The notes: generated by a model from the sequence alone, not told the origin. DNA of 64,000 nucleotides from Termitomyces sp. T153 (GCA_018296165.2 JACKQL020000018.1:930001-994000), one strand, 5' to 3'. Positions 23,308-35,355 are shown, counted from the stretch's first letter. Made by a program: numbers and translations.

Positions 23308-23500
23308 AGTGTTTGCATGGATACAAGGGAAACAATGTCTGATGCATGTCTCACCTTCAAATCATCTAAGCCTCTCTGTCATGCTTAAACTGTTCTATAT
23401 TAATCTGTACAAAGTGTGGGATCAGGAGCAGAATATACTGAGACAAGTATCCATAGAACCAGTTTCTCTCAGATTTCAGAATCAGAATCAGAGTCAGAAC

Positions 23501-23704
23501 TGTAATGGAAGAGTGATGAGCATTGTGGCATTACATGAGATTCACTTTTGGTGATAGAACAGTTGTAAGTTAAATGTTATTGTTCTACTCAAAATTAACA
23601 ATAATATACTCAATTATGTTATGATAAGAGGTAATTAGAAAATAGGTAGAAAACAAATTATGTCATTGTGAATGATTGAGGCAGTAAGTCATGTTCCCAT
23701 TACA
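23501..23704 (-). repeat. 3' LTR (left) of the gypsy element
   Basis: 204 bp. On the minus strand it is preceded by the purine-rich CCTCAGGAGGGCATG, a polypurine tract. Confidence 0.85.
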
Positions 23705-24123
23705 CATGCCCTCCTGAGGTTGCTGTGGCAGCCTCAACATCTTTTTAGTTTGTGTTTTGCATGGAGGAGTTTGAGCCAGATGTCAAAGGGGTAGGAGACA
23801 TGACACAATCAGGAGTAATGGACACTATCCTCATATATTCTTCCTGATATTTTTGAGCACATGTGGAAGGCCTCAGTCCCTGAGAGTGAGGGTAAGGGGT
23901 AGAATGGCAATTGCATTGATCTGCTTTGAGCCTTGTGATCTTCTCCTTCAGCAAGTCCTTTTTTGCAATAAGATCCACAACCTTGTCATAGTTTCTGACA
24001 CATCTCAGCAAACTCCTAGAAAAACTCTCTTTTTCCAGGTGGAATGAATGTGTTCAGTACCCAGTGGGCACTCTGAATGTTATGATCAGACAGCAGATTG
24101 ACCTTGTGAACAAATGGAGGTAG

Positions 24124-25018
24124 CTACTCCTTTTGGACTATCCAGTCATTGATTCCTTTCTGATCATATATGCTAAATCCCCAGTAGCACAATTTGTCCT
24201 GATTAACAATGTACCCTATATCTTTATAAGCCACTGGGACATAATGCTTTTCATCCAGCTGTTTCTCAGGTCCTCTCATCTGTATAGCTTTGTTGAACTT
24301 GAAATACTGCCTCATCTGCTGCAGACTAATGGATTTTGTGAAACTAGCACCCTCTGCTAGAAAGTAATCATCACATCCTTCAACCTGGTACAAGTAGGCA
24401 TTCCCTCCAACATGGAAGCACTTAGGGTGATTCAAAATGTGGTAATCAGCATTGTTTTTGATGTGTAAAAGCTCTTGCCCTAATTGGTGGCATGGATCAG
24501 CCCCTGAGCTAAGCTGGGGTTATCAGTGCTCAACATTAGTTGGTCAACATCAGATGAGAGAGCTGAGTTGGGCACTGCAGAGCTGTTAGACATGGTAGGG
24601 CAGGTGAGACCCACTTGTTCCAGACACTTGGACCTATTGTATCCCAAAATAGCGAGTCCCACAAATACCTAAGTGTCATCTGGTAGCCTTCCATTGCCTG
24701 GCAGAAGGTCCATGACAGACTCCAATCCCATCACCTCTAAGTACTCCTAAAGGCTCTCAAATGGTATACCTGTCTGAAAGGCAACCATGACCAATCTTTG
24801 GACTTTCATAGCAATTCAAACATGGAGTTCTTCCTTGACTCTGCATGCATCACAATTCTATCCACAGCCCATTCCCTTTCCCCATTCTCAACCTCAAATA
24901 TCTGCATATCAAGGCACCCTGGAAACAGATGATCATTATTAGGTATGTGATTCCTGAGTAAAGATGCATTAAAGGTTTCATGAACCCCCCTCTGTTTTAG
25001 ATTAAGAGATAGATCCAC
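24124..25018 (-). pseudogene. Gypsy 3' coding region: integrase C-terminus and extra ORF
   Basis: 24,806-25,018 reads DLSLNLKQRGVHETFNASLL and later EREWAVDRI, the small barrel at the end of gypsy integrases leading into a chromodomain-like targeting region. 24,124-24,435 is a further frame with HPKCFHVGG and GPEKQLDEKHYVPV blocks, a 3' ORF I associate with related basidiomycete gypsy elements; its role is unknown to me. Stops separate the pieces. Confidence 0.6.
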
Positions 25019-25158
25019 TCAAAACAAGTCACCATCAACTTCCTCTATGATGTGGTAAGGACCAATATCCTCCCAGAATTCAGAAAGAATGGTGCAAATC
25101 CAGTGCTTTCAAATCTAGTACAATTGCTAGAAAACTTGATCACTAGCAGTTTTTGGAC

Positions 25159-26106
25159 CTAGTTCTTTTGGTCAAGACCAATGCAGGCACATATCATTTG
25201 AGTCACAGTCCTGTTGGCATACTCAGTAGATCTGTCAGTTTGTAAGTGGTAGGCACTGGACATATACAGTCTGGTGCCTATCAGTTCATGCAACTTATCC
25301 CAGAATTTGCTAGTAAACCAGGGGTCCCTATTGCTAACTATAGCTTTAGGTAACCCATGGTGCCTATATACTTCCACAAATATCAATTCAGCAATATCCT
25401 TGGCTTTATAATTGGTCTGGCTTGAGACTAGGTGGACCATAGCAGTGTGTAGGTCAATTATCACCACAATAGAGTCATAGGTGGTGTTTTGGTCTGAGGA
25501 TGTGGGTAGTGGTCTTATGAAATCAACTCCTATAGACTCCCAAGGTGTCAATGGGACATTGAGCAGGTTCAACAGTCCAAACAGTTTCTGATTACTAGGT
25601 TTGCTCCTGTGGCAAGTCATACAACTTTTGCAGTACTTCTGTATGTCATTCACTAGAGATTTCCACCAGACCAAGTTCCTGAGGTAATCATATGTCTTCT
25701 TTGCACCCAGGTGAGCTAGGAGCAAGTGCCTGTCTTGTATCACAATTTCATGTATAGTTTGCCCTTGGTAGTGTACATTAGGTATGTATAATGTTTGTTG
25801 CAATCCTTCCTTCATGTAGATTAGACCATCTTTTTCTAATATGAAGTTTTTGAACTCTTCAGGCTTTTTAGATATTTTTCTAAGAATGGAGTCATTCTCA
25901 AACTTGTTCCTAATCAGTTCTTTGATATTCAAATCCCTCATTAATTGGGTTCCCTCAACCTCTGGTCCATTCAACTCTGTTCCCATATTCTGTACCTTGG
26001 TTACCAATCCAGGGACATAAAGATCTGATGTCAATCTTGATGCAATTTCTTTTGGCATGGGAGCAAATGTGTTATTTGGCATGAGAACCAATGCATTGTT
26101 TGGCAT
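25159..26106 (-). pseudogene. Gypsy integrase
   Basis: This 315-residue open frame inserts cDNA into chromosomes in the living relative. The zinc-binding HHCC domain is present (HLLLAHLG..CKSCMTCH). The catalytic core follows with GVDFIRPLPTS (first Asp), VSNRDPWFTSKFW (second Asp) and a region around HLQTDRSTEY where the third acidic residue is expected. The frame is open over its length, yet the element is dead because of its RT and Gag lesions. Confidence 0.85.
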
Positions 26107-26355
26107 GGCAAGAACACTGTTATTTTTCTTATTCTTCTGCCTTGCTGATGGTATGGGCTTAGGTATAGTGTCTTTTTCTGTAATTTCCTTTCCACTCCTG
26201 CCCTCTATCCCTTGCCATGGGTAAGGGGCAGTTCCAGTGGTCTTCTTGGCTTTCTTGGCAGCCAGCTTTGCTGACCTTCATGCCAGGCCAGCCTGCATCT
26301 GATCCATCTCAGATTCTGTCATGCCCTCCTGTTCCACCACATTCCTCATAGCATC

Positions 26356-27525
26356 CTAGGCCAATGCTACTGCCTCTAGTCCTACTAACACTAGTCTTAA
26401 TAACTGGTGAGTGCCCAGTCTGCTGTTCTGCCCCTTGTCAAACTGCATGTATTCTGACACTGCATGCACTGTTCCTGGAGTTTTGTTGGAGTAGAGCCTT
26501 GACAATGTGTCTGATAGTATGTTCTTGGCACCTGGCACATAAATAACTTTGAAGTTAAAGGCCAACAACTCTTCCATCCAGTGAGCTTGTTGTGGGGATA
26601 AGTATTGCTGTCTCAGTAAGTGTATCAGGCCTTTATGGTCTGTGAACCATCTGAAATGCACATCCTGCAGAATATCTTGATGCTGCTTTATAGTCTCAAC
26701 TCCAGCTAGCAGTTCCACCTTATAAGTCAGGTAATTCAGCTAGGCACTATTCAGTTTTGCTGAGAAGAATGCCACCACTTTAGCAGTCTTCCAATCCTCA
26801 CCCTGGCTGACCACACCTCCAATTCCAGTGACACAACTATTAGTCACCACATTGATGGGAGGATTGCCTGGGCCATATTGTAAGGAGGTGCAATGATGAT
26901 TCTGGCAGTCTGTGGTGCACTGTTTGACCTTGTCAAATGCCCATTGGTGTGTCTCTGTCCACCTGAACAGCATGCTGCTGCCTGTTAGATTGTGCAGTAC
27001 ACTCATTGGTATGCAAACACAATCAATGTTGTCTGTGAGTCATCCAGCTGCACCCAAGAAACTGCTGAGCAGCTCCTTTGAGGTTGGCATTTTCCACTTT
27101 ACCAAGGCATCTACCTTATCTGGGTCTATTCAGATGCCCTAGTTATTAACTATGCAACCAAGGATTTTCATCTCCTGGCACAACAGCTTAAGCTTTGACT
27201 TGCTCAGGTACAGTCTCTCCCATCTAAGAATGTCAATGACTATCCTGACATGTTGCACATGCTCTTCTAGTGTATCCAAATAGATTACAATGTTGTCTAA
27301 ATAGATGTCCATCCACCTGCCTATATATTCCAAGAATAGATAATTCATTAATGCTTGATAGGTTGCCAGTGCATTGCAATTGCTCTGCTGAATGACATGG
27401 CTCATCATTGTTGTGCTGAGGATGTTCACTGTTGTTTTAGGTATGTGTTCCAGGATAATTTGAATCTGCTCATAAGCATCCTGACAATCAATCAAGAATC
27501 TGTTGGAATACCTTCTGCTAATCAT
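26356..27525 (-). pseudogene. Gypsy reverse transcriptase 3' part and RNase H
   Basis: 27,139-27,500 carries RT palm motifs: CQDAYEQI and MDIYLDNIVIYLDTLEEH, in which the YxDD box reads YLDN. 26,740-27,006 carries the connection with FRWTETHQWAFDKVK and a GIGGVVSQG block. 26,356-26,718 carries RNase H (WFTDHKGLIHLL, VPGAKNILSDTLSRLYS). Stops separate the frames. The RT 5' part lies at 32,657-32,930, beyond the inserted copia element. Confidence 0.85.
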
Positions 27526-27817
27526 TTCTAAACAAGCTGGGTCTCAATCCCAATTTAGTATGTTTCCCTTTACCCTTTTTGGATATGCCTTTATTGTTCT
27601 CTTCACTGATCTTGTTATCTCAACTCTGACAATACCCATATGCACCTGACAACATATCATTTTTGTATATATTCCCTTTGTTTGTGTACTGCCCACTTCA
27701 GATGTGTCTTAATGCACTCTGAGGTGAGCACACCTACTCACACATTCATTTTTACATTATACTTATCAACACTTAGTTTGTTGCTTTTCATTCTAGTTGT
27801 TCAAATATACTATTACA
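27501..27817 (+). repeat. Copia 5' LTR
   Basis: 317 bp, TGTTGGAATACC..ATACTATTACA. Confidence 0.95.
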
Positions 27818-27871
27818 GGTTATTGGGCCCTCCTTTCCATTTACTCTGTGAGCTGCAATACCAATCCTACT

Positions 27872-28507
27872 ATGTCCATCACTGCTGTTACCACTGACTC
27901 TCTTTGCTCCAATGTCCCTAGACTGCTGTCTGATGGGGTCAACTGGAGCATCTTTGACATATGCTTCTCTGCAGCCATTAAGTCCAAGGGGAAGTGGTCT
28001 CATTTTGATGGCTCAGAGCCTTGCCTGTCTCCATCTTCTGATGACAAGGCTACTGGTGTCACAGACTGGAACAAGGCCAAATCATCTGCCTATAATCTCC
28101 TTCTTCAGAAGATCCCTGATTTGGCTGTCATGAAACTTTGTTGTTACAAGACTGTTGGAGAGGCCTGGGCTGCACTCACTAAGGAATACACCCAAAAGGG
28201 CACATTTGCCCAGACCCAGCTCTGTACTGAGTTCCTTGGAATGAGGTGCCCTGATAAGGGTGATGTTCATGCCTTCCTTGACAGTCTGCAAGTAAAAAAG
28301 GAAGAGCTTGCTTCAGTAGGAGTGGATATAGATAACAAGGACTACCATTCAACAATTATTGGCTCTCTTCCCCCATCTCTTGCCACATATGCCAACTCTC
28401 TCCTAACAGCAACCAAGCTTCTCAGCTCATCAATGCATAGTTCCTCTGATATTGATCCCAACACACTCATCATTGTAATATCTGAGGAGTATGATTGTCA
28501 GCATGTG
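27872..28507 (+). pseudogene. Copia Gag
   Basis: The frame opens at MSITAVTTDS and shows the copia Gag order: DGVNWSIFD, a GKWSHFDG block, WNKAKSSAYNLL, and a helical LCTEFLGMRC..LDSLQVKKEEL region. It forms the capsid in active relatives. The frame stops at 28,508. A zinc knuckle follows at about 28,614-28,655 as C-stop-KC..GHKQNEC, in which a TGA stands where Trp or another residue is expected. Confidence 0.85.
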
Positions 28508-28681
28508 TAATGTGAACATCATACTGCAGCCAAAACAGTCATGAAGCCTGAGAAGAATGAGGCAATTGTGGTCACTTCTAGTGCAGAGAAGGAGTCAAAG
28601 AAAGGGCCTACCTGCTGAAAGTGTGGAGGAGTTGGCCACAAGCAAAATGAGTGCAAAAATAAGAAGAAAGACTCTGGGAGT

Positions 28682-31600
28682 GTGAAGCTAAAGCCTGGTG
28701 GCTCTGCAAATGCTGTGGAATCTTTGTCTAGTAATGACGAGTTTGCGTTTGCTGTTTGGGAAGGATCTGATCTTGATTCTCTACCTGATCTCCATAGTGA
28801 GTCTGATTTTGACATCTCAAACACTAATGAGTTATATGAAGGCTGTGCCAATGCTATTGTGATGGATGATGACTGGTTCTCTGAAGTTGATAAGGACAAA
28901 GTGACTGATGCTGAAGTTAATGAGGATTGTAGCCATGTCATAGCTGGTCTGGGCTCATTGTCCTCAAATGGCATGCCAAGCAATGGGAAGTCAATCTCTG
29001 ATGTGCTCAGACTCACAAGCTATGATCCTCAAGCCCTCATCATATTGAACTATTTGACTCTGGATGTACCTCTCATATCTCCCCTTACCATGATAATTTT
29101 ATTGAGCTCACCTCTATTGGCCCAAAACCCTTCTGTGCTGCAAACAACAAACCATTCAGCACCACAGCAAATGGTGAACTCATCATCAATGTACTCTATG
29201 GCATGGCCCTCTCCAATCTCCACCTCACTCAAGTTTTCTACTCTCTGAATGTTGGATATATGCTTGTATCAGTTGGTAAACTTGACAATGCTGGCTTTGA
29301 AGTCACATTTGGTCAAGGGAAGTGCATCATCAAGGGTAAAGATGGTGCCACGGTTGAAGAGGTCTTGAAGGATGATAGTGGACTGTATTGTCTGTGACAT
29401 TATCCTAGCCAAGCTTCGGCTGCTGAGGAGATTGTCACCCTTGAGCAACTTCACCATTGAATGGGGCACATCTCACCTAAGGTTGCCTGGAAGCTCATTG
29501 CAAAAGGCTTTGTTACAGGTGTCTGTCTTGATTCATCTGCTGGGAAAGATTTCTTCTGTGAGTCCTGTGTCTATGCAAAGTCAACATGGAAGCCTGTTGC
29601 AAAAATTTGCCAGGGTGAATGAGCCAAAGACTTTGCTGAGGAGGTTTATAGTGATGTCTGGGGGCCTGCTCCTGTCCAGACAATCACTGGTTGTCAATAT
29701 TATGTCAGTTTCATTGACAACAAAACCTGCCTTGGTCACCTGAACTTCCTCCACTTAAAAAGTGATGTTCTTAATGCCTTTAAGACCTTCCATGCCCATA
29801 CTGACACCCAACATAGTGCCAAGATCAAGCTTCTCCACTCTGATTGTGGTGGTGAATATACTGGGAAGGAGTTCATTGCATTTCTGAATGAAAAGGGGAT
29901 CAGGCAGAAACTCACTGTACATGACACTCTCCAGTACAATGGTGTAGCAGAATATTTCAATCACACTATCCTTGAAAAGGTTTATGCCCTCTTGCACAGT
30001 AGTGGTCTACTAAAGACCCTATGGGGCAAGGCTGCTCACCATGCTGTGTGGCTGTACAATTGAACATCAACAAAAGCACTATCTGATAGACTTACTCCCT
30101 ATGAGGCAGCCACAGGCAAGAAACCAAACTTGAGGGATGTTTGTGAATTTGGAGAGAAGGTGTGGGTCTGTGTAGAGAAGGGGACAAAGCTTGGTGGATG
30201 CATTTCTGAAGGCTGATGGCTTGGCTTTGACGATAGTAGCAACAGTGCTTGTGTATATTAGCCCAAGAACAAGTCAGTTACTGTTGAATGCAATGTCTAC
30301 TTTAACAGAGAAGGCCTCGTTGAATGACTTGAGGGAAAGGATTGGGAGCTTGAGAAATGCTCAGCACTGCCTTCCAACAATGCTACCCCATCCAAGACAC
30401 TTCAGCCCACAAATGCTGCCACAGAGCCTGAGCCTGTTGATATACCTACTTGCCAATCAACTTGCATTGTCCAGCCAAGTTGCCATGTCATAGACCTAAT
30501 CAGCAGTCAAGGAAAGACTTCCAATCACAGTTCCAACCCTGTTGTCACAAAAGGAGTTCAACTTTCCAAGCCTACAGTCAAGAGGGAGTTGACATCTGAG
30601 TTGATAGGCAAAGTAGATGCAGACTGGATGATGCTCGTTGATGATGGTTCATTCCTTGAGGAATATGCACTTGCTGTGGAGATAGTGGATGCAGAAGGAT
30701 TGGAGCCAAGATCAGTGGCAGAGGCAAAGAGGAGGCCAGACTGAAAGCTGTGGGAAAAGGCAATTGAGGATGAGCTAGAATCATTGAGGAAGGCAGGGAT
30801 GTAGGAGCTTGTAGACAAACCTACTAATGTCAACATTGTTGGCTTGAAATGGGTCTTCAAGGTGAAGAAAGACGTGGCTGGAAATGTCATTAAGTATAAG
30901 GCATGTCTTGTGGTACAAGGTTACTCACAAGTCCCAGGCATTGATTATTTCAACACATTTGCCCCCATTTCCAAGCTTGCATCTATATGAGCTGTCCTGG
31001 CCATGGCCACCACATTTGACATGGAGATTCACCAGATTGATGTGAAGAGCACTTTCCTCAATGGCAAACTTGAGTCAAATGAAGTGGTCTTCATGCATTA
31101 ACCACCTGGACATCACACACCTCACTCAGCCAACAAGGTCTGCCACCTTATAAAAACCCTCTATAGCCTGAAGCAGAGCAGTTGACAATGGTATCAATGC
31201 CTTGTAAAAATTCTTGCAGGCCTGAATTTTAAGCAATGTGACATCGATCAGGCTGTCTTCATCTGATGCAATAAAACAACACTCATGATTATCATAGTCC
31301 ACATTGACAACTACACCATTGTGGCAACAAACCTCACCACTATCAAAGAGGTGAAACAGGGAATGGAACAACATGTTGAGATCACTGACCTGGGAGAAAT
31401 TCACTGGCTGCTTGGCATCAAGATCAAGCATGACTGCCACCATCACACCATTTCCCTCTCCCATTGCTCATACATTGATTCTATCCTTTATCACTATGGC
31501 CTTGAGGACCTAAAACCCCTGTCCATTCCAATGGACACTCAAACTCAACTCTCTAGCTCCCAGTCACCTGCCACCACTGCTGAATTTGCACAGATGTGTA

Positions 31601-32272
31601 ATATTCCCTACCATAAGGCAGTGGGATCCTTGATGTGGGCTTGCCTCAGCACTCATCCAGACATTGTGTTTGTAGTCACAACACTTTCCTGCTTCACTAA
31701 GAATCCTAGTATGCCTCACTGGGAGGCCATAAAATGTGTCTTCCATTATTTGAAGGGCACAAAGGAACTGTGGTTGGAATATGGAGGAGAAGAGAAGAAG
31801 GAGTTGGTTGGATATTCTGATGCAGATGGGAGTATGGCTGAGGACCAACATGCAGTCAATGGGTACACTTTCATCCTCAATGATGGTGCAATTTCATGGA
31901 GCTGCAAGCACCAAGAGCTTGTATCTCTGTCTACTATGGAGAGCAAGTATATTGGCATGACTCATGCCATGAAGGAGGCTCTTTGGATCCAATCCCTCCT
32001 CAGGGAAGTCTTTGACAATGTCAATAACCCTACTACTCTTTTTGGTGATAATTAGTCTGCTATTGCACTTGCCAAGGATCATCAATACCATGCTCACACC
32101 AAACACATTGACATTTGTTACCATTTTATTTGCTACACTATCAATGAAGGTCACATTAAACTTATTTACTGCCTCACCAATGACATGATTGCCAACACTC
32201 TCACCAAACCACTTCCATCCACTAAAGTCAAACACTTTGCTACTGAGTCTGGTCTTCAACTGGCTTGAGGGA
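28682..32272 (+). pseudogene. Copia Pol: protease, integrase, RT, RNase H
   Basis: In order: aspartic protease around 29,047 (LFDSGCTSHISP); pre-integrase and zinc region near 29,440-29,600 (CESCVYAKS); integrase core 29,640-30,000 (YSDVWGP, HSDCGGEYTG, QYNGVAE, matching the D,D,E positions); RT from about 30,760 (GLKWVFKVK, KACLVVQGYSQVPGIDY, DVKSTFLNG); then VHIDNYTIVAT at 31,300, where the VHxDD box has Asn for the second Asp; and RNase H to about 32,270 (YSDADGSMAED, STMESKYI, HTKHIDICYHF). Stops and frame changes interrupt it repeatedly. Confidence 0.9.
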
Positions 32273-32275
32273 GAG

Positions 32276-32651
32276 TGTTGGAATACCTTCTGCTAATCAT
32301 TTCTAAACAAGCCAGGTCTCAATCCCAATTTAGTATGTTTTCCTTTACCCTTTTTGGATATGCCTTTATTATTCTCTTCACTGATCTTGTTATCTCAACC
32401 CTGACAATATCCATATGTGCCCAACAACATATCATTTTTGTATATATTCCCTTTGTTTGCATACTGCCCACCTCAGATGTGTCTTAATGCACTCTGAGGT
32501 GAGCACACCTACTTACACATTCATTTTGACATTATACTTATCAACACCTAGTTTGTTGCTTTCATTCTAGGTGAATATATTATATTAAATGTGTCTTAAT
32601 GCACTCTGAGTTTGTTGCTTTTCATTCTAGTTGTTTGAATATACTATTATA
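32276..32651 (+). repeat. Copia 3' LTR with an extra 59-bp duplication
   Basis: 376 bp against 317 in the 5' LTR. The extra block repeats TGTGTCTTAATGCACTCTGA fused to GTTTGTTGCTTTTCATTCTAG, so two LTR parts were copied together near 32,575-32,633. Confidence 0.9.
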
Positions 32652-32656
32652 GAATC

Positions 32657-33809
32657 AATACCTGGCCTGCACAGTGCACCTTAGAATCCCTTCCATATCA
32701 GACAATGGTGAGCTCATCTTCCTAGCATTTGCATTGCACTCCCACAGGTTGATGACAGTCTGCAGTTTTGGCAGGCTGGCACTGGGTTTTTTAATGCACA
32801 ACATAAGAGCTGAGCTTCTTCCCAAAGTAATTGTCCATCTCCCCATACACAAGTAGTCATCCCACTTTTCCACCCACTGGAGCAGCAGTACCTCTGGTCA
32901 CTTGGAAGGGTGCCAGGAGTAAATCTTATTGTCATTCAGTAGAGGGATTTTATGATTTATCACTTGCAATGGTGGCAAGGGGCACTCTTAAGCTTTCTTG
33001 CAAATAGGCTTAGCATAATTTAACATCTCATGTCTGATGTCATTTATCTGTAAATTATATACCCACATCATTCTGGAATCCAATTTCTGCATGCCACTTC
33101 CCCTCATTGCAAGGCTCTCATCACTACTGATTAGAACAAAAGTTGGGTTCAGCCTTACCATCACACTATGCTAGAAGAACCAGGGCATGCCTAGGACCAC
33201 ATCATATCTGGATAAATTCATAACATTGAATTTCTGGGCCTCATTAATTCCCTGATACTGTAGCTGCACCTCCACCATGTAATTAATCTTAGACCATGAT
33301 CTCTGTGCAGCCATCTGAATGTTCAATAGTGAAGCCAGGTCCCTCTTCTGCAGATTAAGCTGGCTTACTACAGTTGTAGATACAAAATCACCAAGCAACT
33401 CTGAGTCAAGTAATGCTTGTACCAAATGCCCATCCAGACAGACTACCACCACCACTGGGTCTCTTGGAATCAATGCATTACACTCCACATTGTTTTTCAA
33501 TGGCATGTCCCCCTTCCACTGATTGCCAACAGTACTGATAGCATTTACCTCCAGCATCTCAAGTTCAGGGTCCATGCTCACACAATCTGCAATTCTGGCA
33601 ATCAGCCCTGCCAGGAACTGCTCCAGCTCCTGATATTCACTGTCTCTGTCACTGGACCAGTCTTCCTGAAGTGTGGTCAGATAAAGCTCCCCAAAATTTT
33701 GCCAGAGATTTGCCAGTACTTGATAGTAGAGTTGTCTCCTCCTGCACACCTTCTTTTTATACAAGATATGCAGATTGATTCCCTTGCATAACACCAGATC
33801 AATATCCAA
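32657..33809 (-). pseudogene. Gypsy protease and RT N-terminal part
   Basis: 33,171-33,809 holds the aspartic protease: QALLDSELLGDFVS, where active relatives have DSGA (the active-site Gly is Glu here), and the C-terminal YDVVLGMPWFF block. 32,657-32,930 holds the RT N-terminus (LPKLQTVINLWECNANARKM, SPLSDMEGILR) that continues across the copia insertion at 27,500. Frame changes and the altered protease core add to the inactivity. Confidence 0.8.
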
Positions 33810-33902
33810 CCAGGTTATAAAATCCAGAGCCTAATTGAACACTCTGATACATGAGGTCCCATTCACATAAACTGTTTCCCTCACATCAAACCAATTGCCC
33901 TC

Positions 33903-34518
33903 TGTCAGGACTACAGTCCTAAAGGGGGACTCTTATAGAAGCCAAAACTTGGGGAGGTGATGCCAACAAACTAAGAAAATGAGAGAGAGCAATAGATTGA
34001 GTGAAGATCAGATAACAACAGAATACAAACAAGATATCAGGTAATGTCAAGGCTGGGGTGGTAGCTACAAAGTAGGAGAGCTTATATACAAGTAGGCTAC
34101 TACCTAAAGGGGAAGCCAAGACATAGTCTCAGACAGGTCTAAGATAGGAAGACACCAAGAGCAGGAATGTCTAAGATAGGGAAGGTCTCAGACAGACACT
34201 GGGAGTGATCAGGGATGTGATCAGAGATAGTGGGTGTGATTAGGGATGTAGTCAAAGACAGTGGGTGTGATCAGGGATGTAGTCAAAGACAGTGGATGTG
34301 ATCAGGTATGTGATCAGAAACAGTGAATGCAATCAAGGATGTGATCAGAGGTAGTGGGTGTAATTAGGGATATGATCAGAGATAGTGAGTGTAGTCTAAG
34401 ACAGGAAAGTTATCTGGGACATGTAAGTTATCTGGAACATAGAGGCCATCTGAAACATGTCTGGACTAAATAGAAGTGGCTGAGAAGGAGATTTGGGAAA
34501 AATGATTTGGTCATGACA
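33903..34518 (-). mobile_element. Solo LTR nested in the gypsy element, TSD CCCTC
   Basis: A 616-bp sequence has TGTCAGG..CATGACA ends and a perfect CCCTC at 33,898-33,902 and 34,519-34,523. It has the same polarity and a related layout to the LTR of the young element (minus-strand TATATAAG near 34,083 followed by a CAGCCTTGACATT-like start), but is half as long. It also holds several diverged GTGATCAGGGATGT-type units (34,200-34,380). It is the residue of LTR-LTR recombination. Confidence 0.9.
34200..34390. repeat. Short tandem repeats inside the solo LTR
   Basis: About six units of roughly 28-35 bp share GTGATCAGGGATGT and TCA(A/G)AGACAGTG blocks, each diverged by transitions. Confidence 0.7.
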
Positions 34519-34523
34519 CCCTC

Positions 34524-35355
34524 TTGCATGGTCCAGGGACAAGCCCTGCTGAAGCCCATCTTCCCTTTCTCAAGCAGCTACTTTACTTGGTGAGGTATGA
34601 GGTGCTTGTTAGAACACTAGCAGTGCATCCTCTGAATATCTACATCATGGCACTGTAAGGATGACCTCTGGGAGTGGCAGCTCAATCATGCAGCTAGCAG
34701 AGGAGAATCCAAAGTATATTTAGCCAGGTAATTGATGATACAAATAGTAACTAATCACCTAGCAGAGGGGAATCCAAAGAGAACAAGTCTAAGGATCTCC
34801 ACTGCTTGGTGCAGCACATCAGTGGGTGGTGGAGGCATAAAAATGACTATACAGAAGGCTAGAGCTAGCCCTAATTCTAGGGAAGTGTTCAACAAGAAAC
34901 TGCAGAAAGTTCCATGAGTCTTTTCTTTGGAGATCTCTGGGGGTCTGGAACAAGCCATGGAGATTGCTGCAGAGGTTAGAAATGGAAATCCCCTGACAGG
35001 CACCTTGCCAGCTCCAGCATATAGTCCAATGCTAGTAGGATATTGTCTTCCAGGACCAACCAGTTACATCCTCCTCCATGAGCCCATCCATGATGATATA
35101 CTGGCTATTGCTGACCCTGTACACCAGGAACCTCCTCCTATGGAGATTTTCTTATCTGACATCACCTGGGTAGGGCTGCTGTGATTCCAACAAGTATTTG
35201 GGCCTAACAGCCCAAGAGTTCCTAGTAAGCTCCCTTTAGCCTGAGTTGTAGAAGTTCACCTCATTTGTGGTGATGTTCATGAAGTCTCCTGGGAAGTTGG
35301 ATGGGTTCCATCTGGGGGTCTTGGCCATCCAGCACCTCCTCTAGCAGGAGTGGCC
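34524..35355. other. Gypsy interior between Gag and protease, no readable domain
   Basis: This belongs to the gypsy element by position. Frames are short. The block 34,655-34,730 recurs at about 12,190-12,270. Nothing else is recognised. Confidence 0.4.

Larger units (their letters stand above)
16269..23360 (-). pseudogene. Older minus-strand ORF split by the young LTR element
   Basis: The frame at 23,360-23,308 runs into the inserted element. When the insertion and one copy of AGTGT are discounted, the same frame continues at 16,353-16,269 up to a TAA. The pieces read as a C-terminal fragment containing KVRHASDIVSLVSM on one side and ALPNEPWQDFWFVVEKL on the other. I do not recognise the family. 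The uninterrupted frame across the junction supports both the insertion site and a formerly real coding region. The remainder of the span is the inserted element. Confidence 0.5.
27501..32651 (+). mobile_element. Complete Ty1/copia retrotransposon inserted in gypsy RT
   Basis: A 5,151-bp element has a 317-bp 5' LTR, a likely primer-binding site GGTTATTGGGCCC directly after it, then Gag, zinc knuckle, protease, integrase, RT and RNase H in copia order, a polypurine tract GAGGGAGAG (32,267-32,275) and a 376-bp 3' LTR. A perfect GAATC duplication flanks it. Several in-frame stops lie at positions where Trp, Gln or Arg is expected, and the RT active site is mutated, so it cannot move on its own. 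Confidence 0.95.
27496..32656 (+). other. GAATC target-site duplication around the copia element
   Basis: GAATC at 27,496-27,500 and 32,652-32,656 flanks the copia LTRs exactly. Joining the flanks restores the gypsy RT frame (ARYWFLIDCQDAYEQ). Confidence 0.95.
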
